A DNA stretch of 64,000 nucleotides from Idiomarinaceae bacterium HL-53 (GCA_001458075.1 LN899469.1:124001-188000); one strand, 5' to 3'. Counted from the stretch's first letter, positions 34,641 through 45,141 are shown. Made by a program: numbers and translations. Notes: generated by a model from the sequence alone, not told the origin.

Positions 34641-37600
34641 ATGTTAACCACCCTCATTGGTAGTGCCCTGCTTTACATTGCGGTTCTTTTCGCCATTGCG
34701 ATATGGGGCGAGAAAAGGCAATCCACCGGCTATCGACTGAGTATCCAACCCTGGGTTTATGCACTCTCACTCGCGATCTATTGTACCTCTTGGACATATT
34801 ACGGCGCGGTTGGGAATGCGGTACAAGGCGGGTGGAGCTTCCTACCCATCCTCCTTGGCCCCGCGCTGCTGTATATCTTTGGCATTCGCATTCTAGAAAA
34901 GATGGTGTCGATCAGTAAGCAACAAAATATCACCTCGATCGCCGACTTTATTGCCTCGCGCTATGGTAAAAGCCACCGCATGGCGTTAGTCATTACGCTC
35001 ATTAGCGCCGCCGCCATTATTCCCTACATCGCGTTGCAGCTTAAAGCCGTGGGAAGTACCTTTAACTTTCTGGCCAATACCCCACCGTCGGGAACTGGCG
35101 GCTCGTATAAAGAACTTACAATCGCGCTTCTCATGGCGTTATTCGCCATCGCCTTTGGGACTCGTCGGATTGATCTTACGCAGTATCGTAGCGGTATGAT
35201 GCTTGCGATTGCGTTTGAGTCCATGATCAAACTTGTCGCGTTGCTCAGTGCTGCAATATTTACATGGTGGATTTTTCAAACATCGAGCCCTATTGCGCTC
35301 CCTGAAACGATGCGTGCAAGTGGCTGGCTATTGAGCACTTGGCTCACCCCGGAGTTCATTATTCAATTGTTCATGGCTGCTGGTGCCATTTTGTGCCTAC
35401 CACGTCAATTTCACGTGAGTGTGGTGGACAACGTGCGAATTTCTCACTTACAAACCGCACGTTGGCTTTTCCCAATCTATCTTATGCTCACCGCTGGGGC
35501 CATTGCCGCGATCGCATGGTTTGGGCAACCGCAATTAGGGAATACCGTGAGCGGCGATGTGTATGCGTTACAACTGCCTCTACAAACAGGTTATCCGTGG
35601 CTTGCGACCGTGGTTTACATTGGCGGCATCTCGGCTGCTACCGCCATGGTAATTATTGCAACACTCACCTTAAGTACCATGGTGAGCAACGATGTGATTA
35701 TGCCACTTTGGCTTGCTCGCTCAGGGCAACGTGTCACTCATGCAAGCCGCTTCTATAAACGAGTGGTAACCCTGCGCCGTATCGCCATTGTGGTCATTCT
35801 CGTGCTCGGCTGGCTTTGTTATCACTTATGGATGGCAACACTTAACCTTGTCAGTATTGGCCTACTCGCTTTTTCAGTGGTTCTTCAACTCGTACCCGCA
35901 TTGATTGGGGGTATGTATTGGCGGCGGGGACATGCACAAGGAGTGTATCTTGGCTTGTTGGTAGGAACCGCTGTTTGGCTGATGTTCATTCTGATTCCGC
36001 TCACGCAAACCGCAAGTGCCGAGCATGAATCCATTATTACCTATGGCACGCTTTATTCACTGTCTGCCAATACCTTTGCCTATATTGTTTTCAGTTTTCT
36101 CTCCGTGCCTTCCTTGCTGGAGAAAATTCAAGGCACTGCGTTTGTTCACCCCCGTAGTCATGTACGCAATCAATGGCAAGAAAATACACCGCAGGCGCAT
36201 GTGAGCGATCTCATGCTACTCCTCGAAACATTCCTCGGTGCACAACGAGCCAAGCAACTTTTGCAGCAATACCAAAAGCAGGAGCCACTCACTCGAGAAG
36301 ACTATGTAACGCGGCCCTTTATCGATTTCGTTGAACGCGCCATCGCTGGTGTACTCGGTGCTGCCAGCGCGCGTTCTTTGGTGTCGGCTGCGCTTGCCAA
36401 CCGGCAATTGAAACTTGAAGAGGTTGTACATTTCTTCGACGACACCACTCAGGCGCTCCAAACCCAACAGTCCATAATGTACAGCTCACTCGAAAACTTA
36501 GCGCAGGGCATTTCAGTGGTCGATCAAGAACTACGATTGGTGGTTTGGAATAAACGCTATCTTGAGCTCTTTGAATACCCTGACGGTATGGTACAACCCG
36601 GTCGGCCCATTGCCGACCTCATTCGTTACAACGCTGAGCGTGGTGAATGCGGCGTGGGCGAAATCGAAACATTAGTGGCGAAACGGTTGCGTTACATGCA
36701 AGAAGGTTCGCCGCACCGTTTCATTCGTCGCCGCTCCGACGGGCGCGTGATTGAGATGGTCGGTAATCCGCTGCCGAATGGTGGTTTTGTGACCAGTTTC
36801 ACCGACATTACCACACATATTGAAACGCAGCAGGCACTTGAAGACGCAAACATCAATCTTGAGGCACGCATTGAAACACGCACTAATGAAGTTCGAGAAA
36901 TTAATCGTGAACTCACCGAAGAGATTGAGCGTCGCCGCTTGATTGAAAAAGAATTACAAGCTGCCAAAGCGGAAGCCGAATATGCGAACGCAAGTAAAAC
37001 TAAGTTTCTCGCGCTTGCCAGCCATGACATTCTGCAGCCTTTGAACGCCGCACGGTTATATTTATCGGCCATTCAACCTGAGGATGTGGTAGAAAAATCG
37101 AGATCCTTGCTTGAAAAAGTAGACAATGCTCTCGATTCGACTGAAAACTTGCTGAGCTCTCTCCTCGCCATTGCGAAAATGGAGCAAGGAGCAATGCAAC
37201 CGCAAATTCGTCATGTATCGCTGAACGACATTCTAGCGCCCCTTGTTGAAGAATATTCCATGCTCGCCAGAGAACTCGGTGTCGAACTGCGGGTAAAAAT
37301 ACGCGATGCCATCGTGATAACTGATCCCACTTATCTGCGCAGAATTGTTCAAAACTTTCTTTCAAACGCATTGAAGTATAGCGAGAGCGGGAAAGTGTTG
37401 CTTGCTGTGCGCCCGCGCACTGACAAAGTTTTACTCGAAGTATATGACACCGGGCCGGGTATTCCCGAAACTCAACTCGAGAATATATTTGAGGCCTTTG
37501 TACGCTTGCATAAGGGCTCGGTGAGTGGCGTGGGGCTTGGTTTAAGTGTAGCGAAACGCATGGCAGAGCAATTAAACTGCCCACTCTCTGTGCGTTCAAC

Positions 37601-38084
37601 CTTGGGTTTCGGTACTCGCTTCTCCGTTACCATCGAGCGCGGCTCAGCAAGCGCGGTCATGCCCAAGCGGCAAACACTTCACAACCCTGCACAACTCGAA
37701 AAAAACCTCACGGTACTCTGTGTCGACGATACTTCGACTAACTTAGATGCACTGGAAACATTGCTAGAGCGATGGGGTGTTAATTGCGTGCGGTTCAGCG
37801 ATAGCGAAAGTGCACTCAATTGGGCACGTAAAAATCCTGCCGTTGATGGACTTCTCCTCGACTATCAGTTGGGCGAGGGCCAGTTGAACGGTATAGAGCT
37901 CGCGCGGGCATTGCGTGCAAATTGGCAACGAAACGTACCTGGCGCACTCATTACCGCAGTACGCGAAGCTGAGTTAAAACAACAGGCGCGAGATCAAGAG
38001 CTGCAGTTCCTCTCTAAACCTGTCAAACCCGCTCAGCTCAAGTCGATGCTACAGCTCATTCAGCGCCAGCGCGGTCGGTTATAG
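34641..38084 (+). CDS. crbS: CrbS-like hybrid histidine kinase with N-terminal symporter domain
   Basis: A 1147-residue inner-membrane sensor. Residues 1 to about 490 form a 12-13-segment SSS transporter-like domain (YALSLAIYCTSWTYYGAVG). Then come a PAS_7 domain (about 610-730), a coiled coil, HisKA with the phospho-His in LASHDILQPLNAAR (about H795), HATPase (NFLSNALKYSESG, DTGPGIPE) and a receiver domain with Asp in LLLDYQLG (about D1074). This layout is that of CrbS, which with CrbR controls the acetate switch in Vibrio cholerae. The ATG at 34641 is preferred over a TTG 12 nt upstream. The gene ends overlapping the convergent peroxidase gene. Confidence 0.88.
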   Translation: MLTTLIGSALLYIAVLFAIAIWGEKRQSTGYRLSIQPWVYALSLAIYCTSWTYYGAVGNAVQGGWSFLPILLGPALLYIFGIRILEKMVSISKQQNITSIADFIASRYGKSHRMALVITLISAAAIIPYIALQLKAVGSTFNFLANTPPSGTGGSYKELTIALLMALFAIAFGTRRIDLTQYRSGMMLAIAFESMIKLVALLSAAIFTWWIFQTSSPIALPETMRASGWLLSTWLTPEFIIQLFMAAGAILCLPRQFHVSVVDNVRISHLQTARWLFPIYLMLTAGAIAAIAWFGQPQLGNTVSGDVYALQLPLQTGYPWLATVVYIGGISAATAMVIIATLTLSTMVSNDVIMPLWLARSGQRVTHASRFYKRVVTLRRIAIVVILVLGWLCYHLWMATLNLVSIGLLAFSVVLQLVPALIGGMYWRRGHAQGVYLGLLVGTAVWLMFILIPLTQTASAEHESIITYGTLYSLSANTFAYIVFSFLSVPSLLEKIQGTAFVHPRSHVRNQWQENTPQAHVSDLMLLLETFLGAQRAKQLLQQYQKQEPLTREDYVTRPFIDFVERAIAGVLGAASARSLVSAALANRQLKLEEVVHFFDDTTQALQTQQSIMYSSLENLAQGISVVDQELRLVVWNKRYLELFEYPDGMVQPGRPIADLIRYNAERGECGVGEIETLVAKRLRYMQEGSPHRFIRRRSDGRVIEMVGNPLPNGGFVTSFTDITTHIETQQALEDANINLEARIETRTNEVREINRELTEEIERRRLIEKELQAAKAEAEYANASKTKFLALASHDILQPLNAARLYLSAIQPEDVVEKSRSLLEKVDNALDSTENLLSSLLAIAKMEQGAMQPQIRHVSLNDILAPLVEEYSMLARELGVELRVKIRDAIVITDPTYLRRIVQNFLSNALKYSESGKVLLAVRPRTDKVLLEVYDTGPGIPETQLENIFEAFVRLHKGSVSGVGLGLSVAKRMAEQLNCPLSVRSTLGFGTRFSVTIERGSASAVMPKRQTLHNPAQLEKNLTVLCVDDTSTNLDALETLLERWGVNCVRFSDSESALNWARKNPAVDGLLLDYQLGEGQLNGIELARALRANWQRNVPGALITAVREAELKQQARDQELQFLSKPVKPAQLKSMLQLIQRQRGRL

Positions 38085-39188
38085 CATCTCCAGAAATTTC
38101 ACGAGGGCCTGCTCTTCTTCTGCACTTAATTCAAACGCCACAAGTTCGTCTGTCGTGGTGGGAAAGAGCGGGTTATTGACATTGTCGCCTCGAGGTTTAG
38201 GCCGCGGACCGCCATGACTGTACATTCGAACGATGCCCAGCAAACTGTCAAATAGGCCGTTATGCATCCATGGTGCGGTGTCATTTAGGTGTCGCAATGT
38301 TGGAGTGCGAAACTTTCCAACGTCCTCTGGCAGTTTACTAATCTCATAAACCCCTAGGTCTTGAAAACGACGCCCAAAGTAATGTAAGCCCATGTTGTGG
38401 TCGAGGCCATCTGAAAGAAGCGGTCCAAAATGACATCGTGCGCATCTTGCCCGCGTGCGAAATAGATGAAGCCCGAGCAGTTCCTCATCACTGATCAAAT
38501 TCTGAGCTTTTTCGAACTCACGATTTTCAATCGCTTGCAGAAATGCTTCGTAGCGGTAGCTTGGGCTGCGCAGCGTGCGTTGAAATGCCGCAAGTGCATT
38601 CGCCATTTTCTGCCAAGTAATTTCAGTGGACCCGAAAGCGGCTTCAAAGCGGGGCAGGTACTGTGGGTCGCTCATGATTCCGGCAACTGCCTGTGCTGGC
38701 GAACTGTCCATCTCTACCGGGTTCGTCAACGGTTCTTCAGCGAGCGCCACTAAGTCATTGCTGCGACTGTCCCAGAATAAAGTTTGCCAAAGATCAACAT
38801 TCATCAGCGTTGGTGTTGTGCGGTGACCCTCACGTTGTTCCACGCCGGGTGAAATTCGGCGGTCGTCAGCGAACCATTTTTCCGGCTGATGACAACTGGC
38901 GCACGAAATCGTGCCATTACCACTCAAACGTGGGTCCGTGAATAGCATTTCACCGAGAATAACGAGCGCCTCTGGTTCATCTTCTGCAGGCGGCAACGCT
39001 TCGAGCTCGCCAGGCAGCTCCCCCGCACAGGGCCATTTTTCTTTCGAGGTAAAATAGTGTTGTGCAAGCTCAGAGGGCTTCAGCTCACACTGAAGCTCCG
39101 GTCGTTCAACTACCGCGTCTGCTGCTAAAGAATGAGCGATGCTCAGCAAAAATATTGATGCGGCGATACCTATTCTCTTTCTTACCAC
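38079..39188 (-). CDS. Di-heme cytochrome c peroxidase / MauG-family protein
   Basis: A 369-residue periplasmic protein with a signal peptide (IAASIFLLSIAHSLAA) and two c-heme sites, CASCH (about residue 100) and CARCH (about 250). Family motifs include HRTTPTLMNV, FWDSRSNDLVALAEEPL and GKFRTPTLRHLNDTAPWMHNG. Such proteins either reduce H2O2 or, as MauG relatives, oxidise residues of a partner protein. The start is a GTG overlapping the stop of the TonB-receptor gene by 7 nt, implying translational coupling. Third gene of a unit with the receptor and a large lipoprotein. Confidence 0.9.
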   Translation of the reverse strand: MVRKRIGIAASIFLLSIAHSLAADAVVERPELQCELKPSELAQHYFTSKEKWPCAGELPGELEALPPAEDEPEALVILGEMLFTDPRLSGNGTISCASCHQPEKWFADDRRISPGVEQREGHRTTPTLMNVDLWQTLFWDSRSNDLVALAEEPLTNPVEMDSSPAQAVAGIMSDPQYLPRFEAAFGSTEITWQKMANALAAFQRTLRSPSYRYEAFLQAIENREFEKAQNLISDEELLGLHLFRTRARCARCHFGPLLSDGLDHNMGLHYFGRRFQDLGVYEISKLPEDVGKFRTPTLRHLNDTAPWMHNGLFDSLLGIVRMYSHGGPRPKPRGDNVNNPLFPTTTDELVAFELSAEEEQALVKFLEML

Positions 39189-41851
39189 TGATAATTAACT
39201 CCGAGCCAATAAGCGCGCCCTACTTCCCAATCAATCTGATTCGGGCCCACCAAATAAGTACGACTATTCAATAAATTGCTAATTTCTAAGGTTAGCTTCA
39301 GCTGCCCCCAACGCGTTTTCGAACCCTGCCAGTTCACCATCCCATTTAAGGTGACTCTCGCTTCTCGATTCACTTGCTCGTAAACGTAGTAGCTCAAGTT
39401 GCCAATTTCACAGTCACTGCAAATCTCATCGTTACGATCGACCTCTCGGAGAATATTGGTATTCACCGCGCTTTCATAATCTCCAACGTAGTTCATGGTG
39501 AGCGATGTTTGCCAGTGGTCACTCCAATCGCTACGAAGCACTAGGTTAGCAGTTAAGGGCCGACTAAAATCTTCTTGTCGCCGGGTTAAATCGTCGAGCG
39601 AGAGCAACTGATAATTGGCACGCCCCTCTGTTCTTGTGAGGAGAAATACCAGTTCATCTTCAGGGACATTTTCTACAGTGTCATCATAAGACGCAGCACT
39701 CGAACTATTTTCAGTCCATGAGGTGTTGAACATCAATCCATGACGATCCCACTCGCGGTAATACGAGAGCGAAATACGCGCATGTTCACTGGCGCCTTCA
39801 TTTGTCTGGAAAAGATAAGTAAAACCGTCTTCACGTAGCGAAGGCCCTCGCGTAATAAGGTTCTGATTCTGGCGATAAACGCCTCTTAAAGACAAATAGC
39901 CACCCAAGACTTGTTGCCTCAGACCCAGCGTAAACTCGTCAGAATGAGGAGTTTTTACGTTGTCAAAACGATAACGAAATCGGTCCGCTTGTGTGGCAGT
40001 AATCCAGTCCCCCACGACACCATTGTTGATGGGTCGATACTGGGTTAAATAGGGCCGTTGTTGCTCACGCACAGCATAAGTAATCAAGTTTGCAGAGTAA
40101 TAGCGATTCAAACCACCGAATAAACGCGTCTGCTCGGTGAATTTATAATCTCCACGCAAACGCCAACCCAAGTTAATATTACCAAGAAAGTCGTCATAAT
40201 CGAGCCGTAATCCGCTATGCAATGTGAAGTCGTTCCACTCTGATGATAGCTCTAGATACGTTCCGGCAGTCAGCAAGCTCACTTCAATATTTTCTTGTGG
40301 GTATACCCGCCGATAAGTAAAAAATTGGCCTCGCGCCAATAAGTTTTTTTCGAACGCACGCACATGTTCCGGGTTGGTAAAATCTATAGTTCCACCCAAA
40401 CGCTCTGCGAGTTCATCAAGCGACACTTCATAACTTTGTTCAATACAATCGAATGTTGCATCGCCACAATCGATATTAGCGTCTCGAAATGCACCGTTAT
40501 ATATCGCACTTGTCCGCGGGCGCTCTCGCTCTAGATCCACGTGATCGACTTGTAACCCAAGCTCTATACGATGATATGCCCCGAATCTCTCTCCTAAATC
40601 ACGTTGCCAATCATTACTGAAGGTGAGCATATTTTGAGTTTTATTTAAGTCGCCATACCCACCCTCGATACTAAATGGGGTTTCCCCCACATTGAGCCCC
40701 CAGTCCTTTCCCGCAGCACGCAACCAAGGCAAATAGAAAGTCGGTGCACTGCGGCTATTCTCACTCTCAGACCACCCCAAACGTGCCGATGTAGACCAAT
40801 TCTCAAAGAGGTGATTAATCCGAGCTGAGCCCCGAAAGCCACCGCCCTCTTGGGTAAATTCAGAATCCTTCACATTTACCAGAATGTGCTGCCCTTCATA
40901 TGGGGCTACCGACGCGGTGAGTGTTAGCGAATCAACGCCCACATCGCGAATAGACCATTGCGCAGAAGCACTAACTGATTCACGCTGCGTATACGCAGGT
41001 TGATCTAACGATATTTCAGTAATAAGAGAGGTGGTTCTTGCTCCCGACAACACCAGCGTTTGATTACTCGCCGGATTCAAACGCGCTGAAAATGACCAAG
41101 TTTCCTTATCGAATTCAGGACTTCGCGGAAGCTCTTCGCCACCAACAAAGGTTTCATCGTTACGTTCTAAACTATCGATCAATCGATACTCATTCCATCC
41201 CGAATAAGACCGTCGGTAATCAAGACTGAAACGCGGCGTATTGTATGGCTCACGTAATTCCACATCGACCACACCACCAACAAAGCTGCCATAACGCGCT
41301 GGCACATTACTATCGTAAACCGTCACATTTCCGACCAACTCTTGGTTAATAAACATCGCTTCCGGATGTCCTTGTACATCGTTAATAGACGTTTCCGCGC
41401 GATCTGCTGCGCCGGGGTCTATGAGCGAAGAATTACTGAAACCATCGAGTACGAACGCAGTTTGCCATGGCTGCGCACCAGAGATAGAAATGAGTTGGCT
41501 ACGAATCTCAGCTTGTTTATCTGCGCTCAGCGCATCTTCGGCACCTTGTACACCGGGAAGAAATAGGAGTAGGTCGGTAATATTACCGTTACCTTTGAGC
41601 AAGTTATCAATAAAGTCACGATTTAGTGTAAATGCACCATCAGAGCCCTGATGTTCCGGGATAAAACGACGCCCTAACACCTCAATGCGCTCAATCGGCG
41701 TGTCATTCGATTCAGCTTCCGATGTTTCGGTGTCTTGCGCAATTGCAGGAATAACTTTACCTGCTCCTAATATAAGAAAAACGAGCAACATCCCTGTTGC
41801 TCGCCGACCCGTAGTCTTCTTAACAACCCAAGGGGCAAGGATCAAGTTCAT
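39182..41851 (-). CDS. TonB-dependent outer-membrane receptor
   Basis: An 889-residue receptor: signal peptide (MLLVFLILGAGKVIPAIAQ), plug domain (about 50-190, with LLFLPGVQGAEDALSADKQA and AFVLDGFSNSS), and a 22-strand-type barrel ending in an aromatic residue (NYQW). The substrate cannot be read from the sequence. The start codon is uncertain. ATG 41851 overlaps the upstream gene by 32 nt without a clear ribosome-binding site; ATG 41791 gives a shorter, cleaner signal peptide. A Fur-box-like site precedes the operon, suggesting iron or another metal chelate. Confidence 0.88.
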   Translation of the reverse strand: MNLILAPWVVKKTTGRRATGMLLVFLILGAGKVIPAIAQDTETSEAESNDTPIERIEVLGRRFIPEHQGSDGAFTLNRDFIDNLLKGNGNITDLLLFLPGVQGAEDALSADKQAEIRSQLISISGAQPWQTAFVLDGFSNSSLIDPGAADRAETSINDVQGHPEAMFINQELVGNVTVYDSNVPARYGSFVGGVVDVELREPYNTPRFSLDYRRSYSGWNEYRLIDSLERNDETFVGGEELPRSPEFDKETWSFSARLNPASNQTLVLSGARTTSLITEISLDQPAYTQRESVSASAQWSIRDVGVDSLTLTASVAPYEGQHILVNVKDSEFTQEGGGFRGSARINHLFENWSTSARLGWSESENSRSAPTFYLPWLRAAGKDWGLNVGETPFSIEGGYGDLNKTQNMLTFSNDWQRDLGERFGAYHRIELGLQVDHVDLERERPRTSAIYNGAFRDANIDCGDATFDCIEQSYEVSLDELAERLGGTIDFTNPEHVRAFEKNLLARGQFFTYRRVYPQENIEVSLLTAGTYLELSSEWNDFTLHSGLRLDYDDFLGNINLGWRLRGDYKFTEQTRLFGGLNRYYSANLITYAVREQQRPYLTQYRPINNGVVGDWITATQADRFRYRFDNVKTPHSDEFTLGLRQQVLGGYLSLRGVYRQNQNLITRGPSLREDGFTYLFQTNEGASEHARISLSYYREWDRHGLMFNTSWTENSSSAASYDDTVENVPEDELVFLLTRTEGRANYQLLSLDDLTRRQEDFSRPLTANLVLRSDWSDHWQTSLTMNYVGDYESAVNTNILREVDRNDEICSDCEIGNLSYYVYEQVNREARVTLNGMVNWQGSKTRWGQLKLTLEISNLLNSRTYLVGPNQIDWEVGRAYWLGVNYQW

Positions 41852-44540
41852 CTACTACACCGTCTCCGTCTGCATCATCATCGAGTTGAATTTCCGTATT
41901 TGCTAGTTGCTCCGCACTCGCATTCACTGAGTAAAAGTTCGCTAGACCATCTTGATCGGTATCAACCGTCGCCACAATTGACGCTGGGAAATCATCTTGG
42001 AGGGCCTGTAACTGAGAGATGAAAGCAGTCATCTGCAGGCGATCTGCGGCGCCCAAATCAAATGACGCAAGTACACTCTCCGCACGACTGTAGGCGCGCA
42101 CACTCGCCAATCGCGTCATGATAGCCTCAACCACGTCAAATTGCTCGATACCGGTTAGTTCGCCGCTCAGTGAAACTAAACTCTCTGCCAGTTCAGTTGC
42201 TTGGGTGTATAGCGTTGAAAGCATTGTAGCGTAATTTGATTCGTTGTAAGCATGGCTGCGTAATTCGCGAAGAACGCTGCGGGCGTTACCGATTCCATCG
42301 AGTTCACTATCAATACCGTCGATCCGCTCAAGAACGCTGTTTAAATCGTTGATCAAATCAACCTCTTCTTCAGCCACTGAGTTTTCAAGAAGCGCTTCTG
42401 CTGCTGTATAAGCATTATCAGCCCACTGGATCGCGTCATCATAACTACGAGCTGCTGCTGCAAGTGCTGCAATCTCAGCATATCCATCGGCTTGCTCAAC
42501 ACCGTCAAACTCACTCACGAGAGTCTCGGCGCTGCGCAATAAGGCAACTGGTGGCAAGCGATAGTCGTCTCCTTGCTCAACGCCGAGAAACAGGTACCAG
42601 TTCACAGCATCTAGCACCGATGTAAGCGTTCCCCCCATCCGATTTTCCGGCATAAAAATCGAATTACACGACGAAGCGATATCTAGACCCGCGTCTTCGC
42701 CACGCTGTGTAATAGCTTGGCGGATGAGACGATTACAGCCGCGTGCCCCCGTCGTATAAAGACTACTGTTCTGATTCTCAACAAAATAAACTTCAGAGGC
42801 TAAAACCTCCATCGCACTCTCAAAAAACGCGTCTGCGGCTTCCGTATACGACAATGTATAGAGCTGCTCTGACACATCGGCAAATGCCAACATTAAATCG
42901 CGAGAGTCATCAGCATAAGTAGTCTCAACGTTTTGAATTGCGTCGGTTACGCTCTCTCCAGCCGCAATCATATTCACGGGCTCTGCATTCTCGATGTTAT
43001 CCACGGCACGTGCGTAAAAAATATCATCGGCCGGGATCAGCGTTAAAGGAACGTTAGTTTCAAGTTCCGGATAAAGCAGCGCGAATAAGCCAGCAACATC
43101 GGCCATAGGGAACAAGTATTCGACCCGAGTGACAGCAGCATAAGGCTGTGCAGGGCGGGCAAAATCAGGATCGTAATCGACTTCCGTGTAGTATGAGATT
43201 GCGACTGCAAGTGAACGCTTTGCTCGTTCAATATCTCCAAGTTGGAAGAAGAAATCAGCAGCTTGAACATTGTAGAATGGAGCTAACTGATACAATCGCT
43301 CTCCCGCATTTTCACCATTTCTTACCAATTGGTAGCCTGTTTGCTCCACTACGTCTGCGAAGCGAATGGTAGCATCAATAGCTACTTGGCGGTCATCATC
43401 GCTACCGCTCAACTCATACTGCTCAATCGCGCCATTAACTTGGTTGCGGTAGGCCGTGGTTAATCGGCCAAAAGGTGTGCCATATTCACCGCCACCCAAG
43501 GCATCAACAAATACTTGTAGTTGCTCGGCAATTTCGTTGGTTGTCTCCACATCGCCGCTGTCATTCGCATTGTTGAGCAAAGTAAGATAAAAACTACTGT
43601 CGCTCGATGTGAGGTTTTCAACGCCGTTAGACACGACAAATTCGGTATATTCTTGTAGTGCGCTTACCCGAAGCTGACGAGCATCCTCCGCTTGATTCAT
43701 CTCTGCATAACGATTCGCTACCAACCGCTTAGCAACAGCGCGAGCTTGTTGCCCGACAATTTCGTCGTCAAGGATACGCTGCACTTCGTCTGATAAATTC
43801 GCCAACACATAGCCTTCCGCTAAATAGGTATAAGCATCATTAGTATCTAGGTCGGAATTAATCTCATTGATACGAAGTTCGGCTTGAGACAAATGCGAGG
43901 CTTCCGAGTGGTAATAATAAGCAGCTTTCTCTTCATTTGACTCGTAACCTGGAAGCAAGGTAATCACTTCTTGCACAGGATCGTTCTCACCATCACTGAT
44001 CGCTACCACAAATGAGGCGTTAGGAAGCCTTAAGTCAGCTTGTTCAAAACGAAACTCACCTGAGGCGCTGTCGAGAGTGAACTCACCACGCTCGGGTGGA
44101 GAAATAAGTTCGAACGTTAGTACATCACCATCCGGATCTGAGGCGAGGACCGTACCTTCGATCACGCGATCTGAAACTACGGAAATACTCGTGCTCTCGA
44201 AAACTGGCGCCTGATTCACATCGTTAACAGTAAAAGAGAACACATAAATGGCTTCGTCGCCCTCAATGCGAGCGCTGTCTGCGCCAAAGAAACTCTCCTC
44301 AGGCGTATATGTTGCACGCGTAGCATTCACACTTAATTCACCGTTCTCAGGCGCCTCTAGGACAATAGGAACTGCGCCAAAGTCGGCCTCATAAACATAT
44401 GATGTGCCTTCATCTAACGTGGCATTAATCTCAATTTCTTCCTTTGGATCACTGCCTGAACCACATGCGGTAAGCGCAGTAACTAGCGCCATAGTGCCGA
44501 TAAATCGAGCCTTGTTATTAAAAGTTAGCGTAACTCTCAT
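41820..44540 (-). CDS. Large surface lipoprotein of unknown function with calcium-binding-like repeat at C-terminus
   Basis: A 906-residue protein with a lipoprotein signal (LTAC, Cys 26). The N-terminal part (about 30-210) looks like Ig/cadherin-type beta domains (VNDVNQAPVFESTSISVVSD; ASDPDGDVLTFELISPP). The long central part (about 215-860) is helical and TPR-like. The C-terminus holds thrombospondin-type-3-like Asp repeats (DTDQDGLANF; DDDADGDGVVDELDPC). I do not recognise the family. It heads an operon with the TonB receptor and di-heme peroxidase, overlapping the receptor gene, so it may capture or present the receptor's ligand at the surface. Confidence 0.8.
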   Translation of the reverse strand: MRVTLTFNNKARFIGTMALVTALTACGSGSDPKEEIEINATLDEGTSYVYEADFGAVPIVLEAPENGELSVNATRATYTPEESFFGADSARIEGDEAIYVFSFTVNDVNQAPVFESTSISVVSDRVIEGTVLASDPDGDVLTFELISPPERGEFTLDSASGEFRFEQADLRLPNASFVVAISDGENDPVQEVITLLPGYESNEEKAAYYYHSEASHLSQAELRINEINSDLDTNDAYTYLAEGYVLANLSDEVQRILDDEIVGQQARAVAKRLVANRYAEMNQAEDARQLRVSALQEYTEFVVSNGVENLTSSDSSFYLTLLNNANDSGDVETTNEIAEQLQVFVDALGGGEYGTPFGRLTTAYRNQVNGAIEQYELSGSDDDRQVAIDATIRFADVVEQTGYQLVRNGENAGERLYQLAPFYNVQAADFFFQLGDIERAKRSLAVAISYYTEVDYDPDFARPAQPYAAVTRVEYLFPMADVAGLFALLYPELETNVPLTLIPADDIFYARAVDNIENAEPVNMIAAGESVTDAIQNVETTYADDSRDLMLAFADVSEQLYTLSYTEAADAFFESAMEVLASEVYFVENQNSSLYTTGARGCNRLIRQAITQRGEDAGLDIASSCNSIFMPENRMGGTLTSVLDAVNWYLFLGVEQGDDYRLPPVALLRSAETLVSEFDGVEQADGYAEIAALAAAARSYDDAIQWADNAYTAAEALLENSVAEEEVDLINDLNSVLERIDGIDSELDGIGNARSVLRELRSHAYNESNYATMLSTLYTQATELAESLVSLSGELTGIEQFDVVEAIMTRLASVRAYSRAESVLASFDLGAADRLQMTAFISQLQALQDDFPASIVATVDTDQDGLANFYSVNASAEQLANTEIQLDDDADGDGVVDELDPCPLGC

Positions 44541-44644
44541 GGTGAACTACCTTTCTCTAATGTGCGCCGTACGCATCTGCTTTAATCGATGAATACCTCA
44601 AGCTGAATCGATATTAATGCGAACCATTTTTATTTGCAAGTCTA

Positions 44645-44665
44645 AATGAGAATAATTCTTGATAA
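44645..44665. promoter_or_regulatory. Fur-box-like site upstream of the lipoprotein/TonB/peroxidase operon
   Basis: AAATGAGAATAATTCTTGATA resembles the Fur operator; aligned to the 7-1-7 form TGATAAT-N-ATTATCA it matches about 10 of 14 positions, with the left half strongest (TGAGAATAATT). It lies about 105 nt before the lipoprotein gene and 75-95 nt before the divergent DUF4920 gene. Iron regulation is inferred. Confidence 0.5.
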
Positions 44666-44739
44666 GTTTTTATTTCATAGCTAGGATAAGCCTCACGAAC
44701 ACCGTTGAAATAAACGACTCAATTTAGGGGGAACGAAGA

Positions 44740-45141
44740 ATGCGGGAGTTTTTTGTTGGGCTAGGTGCACTCAGTTGCGTTTTTTTGGTGAATAGCTTGT
44801 CTGAAGCGCACGCGGAAGCCACCATGCAATTTGGTGAGCCGGTGCAAAAGGAATTACTCATTTCGATGGAGCAATTCTTCGCTGCTCCTGAGTACTTTAT
44901 TGGTGAAACAGTGACGGTAAAAAGTGTCGTGACTGACTCTTGTACACGCATGAATTGTTGGATGCGCTTGGAAACACCGGAACAGAGTCAATTTTTCCGT
45001 ATCAAAGTGAACGATGGTGACATGGTCTTTCCAATCAGCACCCGTGGCCGCACCGCATGGGCAACCGGTACGATTGAAGTGTTAGAAGGCGAGGAGCAAG
45101 TACGATATCAACTGCGCCCAGTCGGTGTCGAAATCAACTGA
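44740..45141 (+). CDS. Periplasmic DUF4920 protein
   Basis: A 133-residue secreted protein with a signal peptide ending SEAHA/EA. The mature part has the DUF4920 pattern of an OB-like domain: ETVTVKSVVTDSCTRMNCWM, then RIKVNDGDMVFPISTRGRTA. Two Cys residues spaced in TDSCTRMNCWM could bind metal or form a disulphide. The function of the family is unknown. It is divergent from the lipoprotein/TonB/peroxidase operon and shares its promoter region. Its last 34 nt overlap the convergent DUF2442 gene. Confidence 0.82.
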   Translation: MREFFVGLGALSCVFLVNSLSEAHAEATMQFGEPVQKELLISMEQFFAAPEYFIGETVTVKSVVTDSCTRMNCWMRLETPEQSQFFRIKVNDGDMVFPISTRGRTAWATGTIEVLEGEEQVRYQLRPVGVEIN

